Source: Stramenopiles sp. TOSAG23-2
Lineage: Eukaryota; Sar
Reading direction: 5' to 3'
DNA length: 24,369 nt
Assembly: GCA_900128395.1 (NCBI GenBank)
Contig: LT649467.1
Span: 1-24,369, forward strand
The translations under genes and the position numbers were made by a program. Below the pieces are notes generated by a model. That model made no database searches and was not told the DNA's origin. It was given only the letters and a program-made list of their open reading frames with translations. Position 1 is the stretch's first letter. Every line of letters begins with the position of its first letter. Shown one piece after another: positions 7,972 through 18,100 of the stretch.

Positions 7972-8115
7972 CTATACTCCACATATAGAATTTTAAATTG
8001 ATTCGTACTATTATATTGCTATTCTAGATATATACCTGTATTTATGAAAAAAATATGTTTTGTACCATCATGTTCTAAGTATAGCAATAGCACGATAAAA
8101 TCATACATTACATGA

Positions 8116-8841
8116 TTAATCACGTTGCGCAATAGCAGTTAAATGGTTTTCAATTTCTTCTTCTGATAATGTACGGAAATTATTTGTACCTTCTACTACA
8201 CCAACTTCAATTTCGGTAGGTTTAAAATCTGCTGATAAAACATGTTGCAATTCTTCGATTGCTGATTGAATTGTATAATCCGTATCCCCACCTTCTGGTT
8301 TTTCTTTTACTTTTTTTTCAAGTCTTGTCATAGCTTCTTGATATTTCGTTCCAGCAGCAACTGCTTTGTATCCGTAAAAATGTCCAGCAGGGTCAACTTT
8401 GTATAAAGATGGGCCTTGCTCCTGGTCGATGGAAGATAATATCATCATAGCAGCATATGCACGACGGCCTGCTTGTTGTGTGTATACTTGTGCTAAATCT
8501 GCCATTCGTTTTGCTAAAACAGAACATGGCATATCATATCCATTATTATAACGAAACTCACTAGCTTCTGCTCTTGCTTGTGTCACCAATGCCTTTGCAT
8601 CTGATGTACGACCAGTCATAACTGCTCCAATTTTATCCGTAATTTGAAACATATGTGTTACTGATGATGGATCCACTAATTTATCAACTACTTTTTTCTG
8701 TGTAACAAACGCAACAGAATTTTCACCTCGCATGGCGACTGTAGTATGGTCGGTTCCACGAGTTGCTTTAAATGCATATTCAATTTGAAACAGTCTACCC
8801 TCTGGACTAAAAATAGTAATGTACCTATCGTAACCTGACAT
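8116..8841 (-). CDS. PSMA6: 20S proteasome subunit alpha type-6
   Basis: Non-catalytic alpha-ring subunit of the 20S core particle, which helps form the gated substrate entrance and docks regulators in the cytosol and nucleus. The 241-residue product starts MSGYDRYITIFSPEGR, the proteasome alpha-type N-terminal signature, followed by RLFQIEYAFKA. The alpha-6 paralogue assignment rests on VTQKKVVDKLVDPSSVTH, on CSVLAKRMADLAQVYTQ, on DPAGHFYGYKA, and on the C-terminus DFKPTEIEVGVVEG to HLTAIAQRD, which match the PSMA6/Pre5-group pattern as I know it. Length is typical of the family (about 240-260). Single exon, ATG at 8841, stop TAA. It converges with the LRR-like ORF and diverges from the coiled-coil gene. 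Confidence 0.96.
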   Translation of the reverse strand: MSGYDRYITIFSPEGRLFQIEYAFKATRGTDHTTVAMRGENSVAFVTQKKVVDKLVDPSSVTHMFQITDKIGAVMTGRTSDAKALVTQARAEASEFRYNNGYDMPCSVLAKRMADLAQVYTQQAGRRAYAAMMILSSIDQEQGPSLYKVDPAGHFYGYKAVAAGTKYQEAMTRLEKKVKEKPEGGDTDYTIQSAIEELQHVLSADFKPTEIEVGVVEGTNNFRTLSEEEIENHLTAIAQRD

Positions 8842-9532
8842 GATTTATGTATGTATATATCTGTGTATATGTAGTATATATATAAATGTAAATATAGGTG
8901 ATATTACTTTTCACTCTTTCAACAACAAACAACTACTGTATATTATATACTTTCATATTCAATATATTTTACACACAATCATTCTTAGTTTTCCTTCTTA
9001 TTTCACTTATTCATTTTTTTTGAATTTTTTTTTTAATTTTTTTTAGATTATTATTTTTTTTTTTTTTTTGTATTATTTTTGATTTTTGGAGTTTTTCACA
9101 TTTAAATTCCTTAAATATCTATAATATTACACAGTTCTATACAATCCTATATAGTCCTACATCAGATTTTTATTAATGCTAATACGATACTAATACGTAA
9201 TATATTATTACTTAATTTATTAATTAATCATGTACCGTTTTATAGATTCTACTTCCTTGTTCTTTGTACCTGGTTCTTCATCATCATCATGTGATAGTAA
9301 ACGGATAAAATTATTATTCATCAAAATCATTGAATATATATAGTATACTATTATTTACATGTAAAAAAGATAGAATGATAATAAATACAAAGATATTTAC
9401 ATTTATGTAACTACAGATTTTTAGAAGAACTATAGAAGAATACAACATTCATATACATACATATATATATTATTATTATATATTCAGTAAGTATAAATAT
9501 AATTATTATATCATATTTAAGATATAACAAAT
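8842..9532. promoter_or_regulatory. Divergent promoter region with poly(dT) tracts
   Basis: Proteasome alpha-6 (minus) and the coiled-coil gene (plus) are transcribed away from each other from this 691-bp region. It contains T-rich tracts between 9013 and 9069, ending with 16 consecutive T at 9054-9069. Poly(dA:dT) tracts are known to exclude nucleosomes in eukaryotic promoters; that role here is an inference. A 68-codon ORF at 8840-9046 is low complexity and not believed. Confidence 0.5.
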
Positions 9533-11174
9533 ATGAACTCTGCAAGATCAAATACATCTACTTTATCTAACGCACGTAGGAAAAAGTTAGAAGATTTAAG
9601 ACAGAAAGCGTTAGGACCACGTGGGTCAAAACGGGAGAAATTAAAAGCGATATTAAAAAAGAAATTGACTGATAAATACGGCAAAAAATGGATTGACGTT
9701 ATATCTGATGAAGTAGATCGTTTCATTGTAACAACGATGACACGAAAAATTAGTGAAAATGATTTAGCAGGTCTTGAAAATAAAATACGTACAAAGTGTC
9801 GTTTAGGGGAAACATCCCGAAGTTCTGCACGTCAAAGTGCACGTCAAAGTGCACGTCAAAGTGCAAGGCAAAGTGCACGTCAAAGTGCAAGGCAAAGTGC
9901 AAGGCAAAGTGCAAGGCAAAGTGCAAGGCAAAGTGCAAGAGACAATGTGCCTCAAACACCTAAACAAGAAGGATCTACAACATCGGAACAATTAGGTGCA
10001 GATGAGTGGACGTTGTTGGATGCTTTTGATGCAATGATGAATGAGAAAAAAGTTGCAGATGATAAACGAAGATATCGCGAAGAGCAAAGGCAATTGAAAG
10101 AAGAATTGGATAAGCAAGTCGCTATCAAAGAAGAAGCTGCTGCCATACACAAGGCAAAGGAGGATAGTTACATCAATGAAATTATTGCTGAAGTGAAACA
10201 AGATAAAATTGACAAAGCAGCAAAAGCGGCTAAAATTAAATCGGAGATGATGAAAATCAAAGAAGCAAGAGATAAAACAATTGCTATTGAACGTGCAAGG
10301 AAGAAAAAGGAAAAGGAGGATAATTTAAGACGTGAAATACGTATCATTGAGGAAGCGCAAGAGGAGGAAAAACAAAAAAAGCTACGAGCTAAACGTGATA
10401 AAATTAGACGTTTAAAAGAAGCTGCTGAGGTACGAGCGGAAAATGAACGTTTGCGTTTAATCAGAGAAGAACAAGACGAAAAAGATCGATTAGAAGATAT
10501 TCGTTTACAAGAAGAAAATGCAGCAAGAGAATTGAAAAAAGAAGCAGATAGGAAAGCATATTTTGATAAAACCGCTGCTGATCAAGCTGCTAGGCAAGCA
10601 AGAAATGTTGAAAGTCGCAAAGAAGAGTTCGATCAAGCAGCANNNNNNNNNNNNNNNNNNNNNNNNNNNNNNNNNNNNNNNNNNNNNGGATGGAAGAAGG
10701 GCAGAAAGACAACAACAAGAATTGGAAGACAAACAGAAGCAAAGAGCAGAAGAAGATCGTCTCAGACGCTTGCAAGAGTTAGAGGAAAGAAATAAAATAT
10801 TAAAGAAACAAGTGGAGGAAAAACGTAGAAGAGCAATGGAACGTAGATCCCATGATTCAAAGTATGTGCAAATTGCTAAAGAGGAGATTGTTCAATATGA
10901 AAGCAGACTAAAAGCCGAGAAAATAAACAAAAGAAGGAAACAATTGGAATACCAAGATATGTTGCGGCAACAAATTGCATCAGGTGGCGGTGGTGTAGAT
11001 AAAAATGTTACTAGTATGACCCAAGGAGAACGCGCATTAAATCAAGAAAAATTACAAAAAATACATGGTAACCCTGAATTAATGAACACATTATTAAATA
11101 GAATTAAGTTTGGATCTCCAGGTAAAAAGAAGCAGGCTGGTAAAGATGATTATGATGATGAGGAGGACTTCTAA
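9533..11174 (+). CDS. Long coiled-coil protein with SARQ repeats, interrupted by an assembly gap
   Basis: Left of the gap 370 residues are readable: a basic N-terminus, a SARQ tandem tract at residues 98-137, then an almost continuous charged helix rich in Lys, Glu, Arg and Ala from about 155. Right of the gap the matching frame resumes at 10689 and gives 161 residues of the same helix, a Gly patch (ASGGGG) and an acidic end DDYDDEEDF. The two halves are in different frames relative to the 45-N spacer, so I treat them as one gene whose true gap length is 2 modulo 3 (for example 44 or 47 bp). Estimated product is about 545 residues. Such helices occur in ciliary trichohyalin-plectin-homology-type proteins, but I do not recognise the family. 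ATG at 9533, stop TAA. Confidence 0.8.
9824..9943 (+). repeat. 12-bp coding minisatellite (SARQ x9 plus SARD)
   Basis: Ten 12-bp units encode nine SARQ and a final SARD. The Arg codon varies synonymously between cgt and agg in the order cgt, cgt, cgt, agg, cgt, agg, agg, agg, agg, then aga in the SARD unit. The first unit uses tct rather than agt for Ser. The peptide is basic and each internal Ser has Arg at -2. Confidence 0.95.
10643..10687. other. Assembly gap, 45 N
   Basis: A run of 45 N inside the coiled-coil gene. The reading frame shifts by one across it, so the N count is probably an estimate rather than the true distance. Low-complexity coiled-coil DNA is a likely cause of the failed assembly. 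Confidence 0.97.
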
Positions 11175-12129
11175 ATGTAAACATGATATTTAGCTACTGA
11201 TAACATTTTGATCTCGTATTAATTAGTGTGTGTGTGTGTATATATATACGAAGAAAGAATATATAATAAACAATAAATTTACTATAGTACTATATTAATG
11301 TCTGGTAATGTTGTTGTTTTGGTTGTTGTATCGAAGATAATTATTTTATACTTATTAGACTATAGAAACAAAGCCTTGCATAAAAAGAAAGTAACACCTA
11401 CCGCAGACAGCTTTTTTCTTTTGCATAGTATCTCAGTATCTCGTCATTTACATCTTACAGCATAATATGATTAGATACTATTATATTAGCCATTAGCCAT
11501 TTAAAGTACTGTATGTAATATGTAATATGTAATGTATAATAAACTGTCGAAACTTTTAATAGGAACTAATATGGATTTCAACTACAATAGAGAGTAGACG
11601 ACTACAAAAAAAAGTTAAGTTAAACAATCGTCCTCGTATCTCGTACTTGGGAGTTTATTTGAAGTTATTATACAGAAATCTCAAAAAGATTCACATTGCT
11701 AAAAAGATGCCGTCGCGTTTGATGATAATAGGTCGTTAGTTCTTTCTATTTTTTGCGAAATTTCTAACTGTTGATTGTCAATTCTCAACAATTTTTTATT
11801 ATTATTATTATATTGGGTTGCTGATGATGAGTGACAATAATAATATTATTATGTGCCAATCTGGCAATACAATATATATATATAAGTTAACATTAATAAT
11901 TAATACATTCGTAGCATTTTGTCTTTGTTATCTTAAAACGTATTACACATCTATATATACCAAGAAAACTTTATTATCATAACGCGCATCTCATCTATTT
12001 CTTAAAAAGTATGCACTTTTAAAATAAACTTGTACAAAAAATATTTAAAGGCATATCGTTCTAATAGATACAGTTACACATACATTGTAAAATATTAAAA
12101 GGCTGGTCACCTTCGATACAATATAAATC
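11175..12129. other. Intergenic region upstream of the SFI1-like gene
   Basis: 955 bp with no recognisable gene. It holds a (TG)n(TA)n microsatellite at about 11227-11248, overlapping AATAAA words at 11265-11270 and 11272-11277 that could serve polyadenylation of the coiled-coil gene, three ATGTAAT-like tandem units near 11513-11535, and an ATT microsatellite near 11800-11812. The SFI1-like promoter should lie in the last few hundred bases. Confidence 0.5.
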
Positions 12130-15100
12130 ATGAGTATCGTAGGCGACGAGCAAAAAGTTAAAATGTTACTTGACAATGATTTATCGATACAAAGAAGCAA
12201 CGTCAAGCGTGAAAATATGAAAGATTATTTGAAGGATCTTCGGTTTAGATTATTAGACGATTTAAAATCTGATCATCCTTTACGACACCCAAAGGCAGTC
12301 AATTGGCGAAGTGCACAGTCTGTAATAGCATTATTTAAAAAACATAAAGAACTAGCATATAACGAGAGAAGTGCGGCTACAAATTTAGACTTGATTGAAG
12401 AAAACGAACAATTGTGTAAACAAAACAAAATTATGAGTGATGAGCTGGAGCTGTTAAATAAAGCGGCTACAAGTATGAAAGTTCGCCTAGAACATTTAGA
12501 AACGCAAAATCAATTATTAACCGAAAAAAGTACCAATGATAGCGAACGTGCTGAATCGCGGCAAGCAGAAAATACAGAGTATTTAGCTGAGTTAAAATCC
12601 ACTAGATTAGAAAATAAGACAATGCGAGAGGCGCTAGGTAGATTAAGAACAGAACATTTAGAAGCATCGAAAGAGTTAGAAAGTCTTCGATCCGAACGAA
12701 GCAACTTGGCAAGCGAACAAGCAAAACATACTCGTCAAATTAAAATTTTAAAAGGGGAGTTAAAAGCGTCCGATGATGATAGAGAAACGCAGAAAATATT
12801 AGCTAGAAAATTGGAAACACAAATTGCAAAACAAAGTAGTGAAATCATTGTATTGACTGAGCAAGTTGGAGACTATGCTGTCATAAAAGCAGATTACGAG
12901 GCTATGAAGCGGCGTTTACAAAACATTGAAGAATCATCTTTCTCACAGCAACAAAAGTTAATTAAAAAAACATTGGATAATATTAGACTGCAAAAAGAAA
13001 GAACATTTTTCAGTGTTTGGTATCAAAATGTGACAGCTATCAGACGAAGTCGGTTTGTATTGTTAAAAATGAAAAATAGACGTTTGCATACAGTTTTTGC
13101 ACAATGGCAATACAATGTATATGAAATTGTTTCACAACGTAAGAAACTGAAAAGATTTGCCAGCCACATGATGCAAGGAGCAAAAGCTAGAATTTTTAGA
13201 ACATGGTGGCATAAAGTTGAGCTAAGGCGGGAAGCGAATAATGAAAAATTACGTGAACAGCGATTAATAGAAAAGGCTGCTAGAAGATGGAATCGACGGG
13301 AATTGCATTTTTTCTATACTAAATGGTCAAACAACATTAAGTCCATCAAACGTGACCGTGCATTGCTCGCCAGGTTCATGTCTAAATACAATAAACGAAT
13401 GGAACATTCTGTATTCTCTCGTTGGGCTGAATTCGCAATGGAACGAAAAAGATTAAGACATGATGAAGAAGTAAAAAACAGGAAGATAAAAAAAGCAGCC
13501 TTAAAATGGAAACAAATGGAGCTCCATGCTGTATTTAACACATGGCACAAGAATGTCAAAAATATTGTACGTGAAAGAAAATTAGTTGAACGTTTCAAAT
13601 CAAGATATACACATCGTATCGAGCATTCAGTTTTCAGTAGATGGCATGAAGTCACAGTGGACAAAAAGAAAAATAGAAAATTGGTGGAACAATTTGCAAG
13701 AAAATGGCGTAATATGGATTCCTTTACTAGATTTAATAGATGGGTCCAATTTACAAAAGACTCTAAACGTGAAAGGCAGGAAGGTGAAGCACGTGATAAT
13801 AAGGTTCGTCGTGCTGCATTGAGATGGAAGTTGATGGAGTTAGGTCATGTATTTCACGGGTGGGCGCATAATGTTGAAGCAAACATTCGAGAAAGAAAAT
13901 TGCTTGATCGGTTCATGAGAAAACTTAAAAGAAAAACGGAATATTCAGTATTTGCTCGATGGATAGATTTTACGAAAGATAGCATTTGGACAAGAAATAC
14001 TATAGCGCGCTTCATCTCTAAATATAAGAGGCGATCTGAACATGCAGTTTTTGACACATGGGCTGAATTTACTGAAGAATCAAAGAGATACAGAAATAAA
14101 ATGGATAATTTTCATCACAAATATAAATATAAATATGAAATCTCAGCCTTTGCTCGTTGGCTAGAGCATACAAAAGAGAGAAAAAAATATCGCGTTTTGG
14201 TTCAAAGGTTCCGTATAAGATTTAAGAAACGGCTTGAGAGTGCTTCATTTGCTCGTTGGGTTGATTATGTACATGACATAGTGACAAGTAGAAACAGATT
14301 AAACAAATTTTTGAAAAAATACAAATATAAAACTGAAATTTCGGCCTTTAGTCGTTGGGTTGATTTTACAAAGGAGAGAATAAAATATAGAGTATTAACT
14401 CAGCGATTTATAACAAAATACAACAAAAGAACGGAACATGCCTCTTTTGACCGATGGGTTGAGCAGGTAGAAGAGATTAAGCGTAATCGAACGACTATTA
14501 CACGTTTCACTAAAAGATGGCAAAATCTTGGATTGCTTGCTGTTTATCGTGGATGGCATCATTTTGTAGAGGAACAGAAACATGAACGCAAGGAGACTGA
14601 GGCATGGGAAAGAAAGGTAAGGCGTGCTATGTTGAAATGGAAACAATTTGAACTAGGCTTGGTATTTAAAGGGTGGCATTCAAATGTCTATAATATTCGC
14701 CGTGAACGAGCATTGGTTGCGCGTTTTGTGTCAAAGTTTCATAAAAGAGTAGAACATATGGTATTTTCTACATGGGCACAATATACACATGAAAAAATAA
14801 GTAATCGTAGATTAATTACCCAGTTTGCCAAACGTTGGAAAAATGCAGATAAGCATCACATCTTCCAAACTTGGAAAGACTTTATTGCCGGTGTACATAA
14901 TGAAAGGGAGATCGAGGAACAGCGTAATTTGCGAGTTAAGCAAGCAATGTTGAGATGGCAGCAAAAGGAACTATCTGCCATGTTCCATGGATGGCGAAAT
15001 AATAGCAATGAAATCAGAAGAAATAGAAATCTTGTGAATCGTTTCGTCACTAAGTTTCAGAAGAGGCATGAACATGCTGTCTTTATCACCTGGTACGACA

Positions 15101-18100
15101 AAGTACAAGATCGTGTCAACGCAAGAAAACATTTTAAAAGAATGATTAGCCGCTTTGAACGGAAAGAGGAAGCTGGTTGTTTTATGATGTGGAAACGCCG
15201 CGTCAATTTTATGAAAGAGAATGAGAGAATACTGCAGTCTGCGAAAGAAGAAAAAGAGCAGCTAGCCCTTCGAGCACAACGTGAACATGCTATGCAACAA
15301 AGGCGATTAAAACGCTTTTTAACGCACGTCAAAAGGCAAGGCGAATCCCTCGCGTTGAGAACTTGGAAACAAAATGCAATGGAACAAAAACGACAACGCT
15401 TAAAATTGCAGAGATTTATGAAACATATGAAATTTGGAACAGAGTCCAGTGTATTTCGTACATGGCGAGAAAATGCAATAGAACAAAAACGAAATAGAGT
15501 CAAATTAACCCGGTTTGTTAGACAAATGAAAATGGCTGGTGCATTAAAGGTGATTAAAACATGGGTTGCGAATGTAGAGGAAATCAAAAGAGTCCGGCAA
15601 ACTATGGTCCGCGTCTTGCATAGAGTTTGCAACGCTGGTTTGCTGTTTGGTATGCGAAAATGGAAGACGTACGTCAATTGGTACGCAAAGAATATTTTGG
15701 AAGGTACTAAGCATGAAATGGAAAATAAAATTATGGAACTTCAAGATTCTCACAATCAGCTTCAAGAACAATTAAATGGGCAAACAGCTGTTATACAGAC
15801 TTTACTGGATTCAAAGAAACTTCGTACAAGTTACTTCACTTGGTCCAAATTCAAAAATGACCGTTTTAAAGCTAGAAGAATTTTAACCAACATTGCATTC
15901 AGTGCATTGAATGTGCCGTTTATCCATTGGCGTAGAGTGGCAACGCAAATTAAGCATGATGCCGTCATGAAAGCCGTAGCAAAGGCTGCGCAGGAGGAGA
16001 TGGCAGTGTATCGTAAAAAGCGTGCTGAGTCTTTTATGAGGCAATTGAGACTAAGTGGGGTGTCCCGTGTATTCCGAGGGTGGCGCTTTAACGCTGTGGA
16101 ACGCATGCATCAACGTAATGTCGTCAATCGATTCGTAAAAAGATGGAAAAATCAAGGATTGGCTAAAATATTTTTGTTGTTTGTGAAAAATATGCAAGTC
16201 AGAAAACACCACAGGTATGTGATGACACGCTTTTTTACACATTTATCTTTGAAAAAGGAAAAAATGGGATTTAAAAAATGGGTTGGAGTTGTTCAATTTA
16301 CAAAGCAGCAAGCTGCAGAAGAGGCAAGGGAGTCAAAAATACGAATGAAACTTGCTATGATGGAAAAAGAAGCTGCAGATAAACTTCAAAAAATCAAAGA
16401 GCGTGAAGAACTACAACGAGCACAATATGAAAGTAAATTGCACGAAGTGAGAGAAATACATGCAAAAAAAGTTTTACGTAACCTCGTAGGAGATATGCTC
16501 GGCAAAACTTTCTCCGCGTGGCGTCATTTTACAGATAGATCTCTTAAAGATAAAAATACTGTCAAATTGTTTGTTAAAAGATGGCGACAGCAAGGTTTAT
16601 TTACCGTCTTTCGAACTTGGGCTGTTAACGTACAAAAGGCTGTAGAGGAAAGAAGAACTATTATAAGATTTACAAAACAATGGCGAAATCGTGGTTTAAT
16701 GATGAGGTATAAAAAATGGTATAGGTTTGCTAAAGATCAAAAAGCCGAAAGGAAAATGAATCAGAGAGTTGTCCATATATATAGCGATAAGTTACGGAAA
16801 AAGTTGTTCAAATCATGGCAAAAAGAATCAAAAGATATGAAACGAATCAGGATCAATACAGAAAATTTTATTCGTAAATGGAGAAATCTTGATCTGACCG
16901 TCGCATTTCAAAAATTTCAATATCTAAGAAAGATGAGAGTGCATTTGCGTGATTTCTTCCAAAGGGCGGAAGATAAAAGAGCGGCAATGATCAAAGAGGA
17001 AAAGAATGCAGCTTTTAAACATTGGTTGAAATTTTGTAACACTTCTTTGATGTACAGAGTGAAAGAGCTTGCGAAAGAAGTACACGATTTACGAACCCAT
17101 TTGGACCAGGAAAGAGCGTTCCGAGAGCTTGAACTTGGTAAAGCTGACGCGCGAATGGAAGATACGAAAATGCACCGCGCAAAGCGTATGCTGGCTAGAT
17201 GGAGTGGTAAAAGGTTGTTAGATTGCTTCGAAACGTGGGAGATGAACGTCAAGAATATACGACACCAAAGGAAAGTTATGAAAGCATTTGTTGGAAAGTT
17301 GAAGAATCGACAACTGTTGGCTCTTTTCAATCAGTGGTCAGAGAATGTAGCAAACATAAAACGCCAACGATACGTTGTAAATCGATTTGTTAGGCGTTGG
17401 AAGAATAGAAATTTGGTGAGAACATTTGAAGCTTGGAGCTATCATGCGCATTCTATGAAACATGATCGTATAATTATGACGAAATTTATTAAACAATGGC
17501 AAAATAAATTTTTGTTGAAATTATTTCGCACATGGCACACTAAAGTTGCAATGAAAGTTTATCGCAGATCGCATAGTGGTCGCATGAACAGGCTTAGTGA
17601 TGCATTTGAACGATTTTGTCGCAAGCTTTCAAGGGCGAAACATGTTAAAGACTTGTTTACCATCGTTTCGCAGTATGGTCCGGATGTGGTTCAATGCGAT
17701 TCTATCACCATTTTCCTATTTGATGCACAAAAAGGGGTTTATTGGACGCTATATGGAAGTGGGTCAAAGAAATTAAAATGTCCACACCGTGGTCATGAAG
17801 GCGTTATTGGCTACGTAGCTAGAACTGGCCTACCATTGATGGCAGAAAATGTTATTGAGCATCCTTCGCATTACAAAGAGATTGATGGAACAACTTATAC
17901 CTCCTCGCAATTAGGTGATGGAATGAAACAAATTATTGAAGAAGGTGAAGACAGTGTAACTGTTGGAACGTATCAGTACATTGGGGTACCAATAATTGAT
18001 CGCGGTGGGCCTACCGTTGCTGTTATCAAAGCAACGCATTTAAAATTGAATAATTTAAATGAAACGAAGGAGAAACCGGCAAAAAATCGCACCGGACAAA

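Larger units (their letters stand above)
7502..8115. other. Convergent intergenic region rich in inverted repeats
   Basis: Separates the 3' ends of the LRR-like ORF (plus) and proteasome alpha-6 (minus). No gene seen. GC-rich palindromes at 7696-7739, 7734-7794 and 7934-7971 stand out against an AT-rich background. Confidence 0.6.

Noticed and set aside
8840-9046. 68-codon ORF overlapping the proteasome start
   Set aside because: Mostly Ile/Phe/Tyr from T-rich promoter DNA.
9750-9991. Cys/Leu repeat peptides on the minus strand (LPCT units)
   Set aside because: Antisense translation of the SARQ minisatellite.
15057-15677. 206-codon ORF on the minus strand
   Set aside because: Antisense shadow of the SFI1 repeats, with Cys/Phe/Leu-rich composition from complementing Lys/Arg/Glu codons. 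The same applies to the other minus-strand ORFs within 12510-18428.
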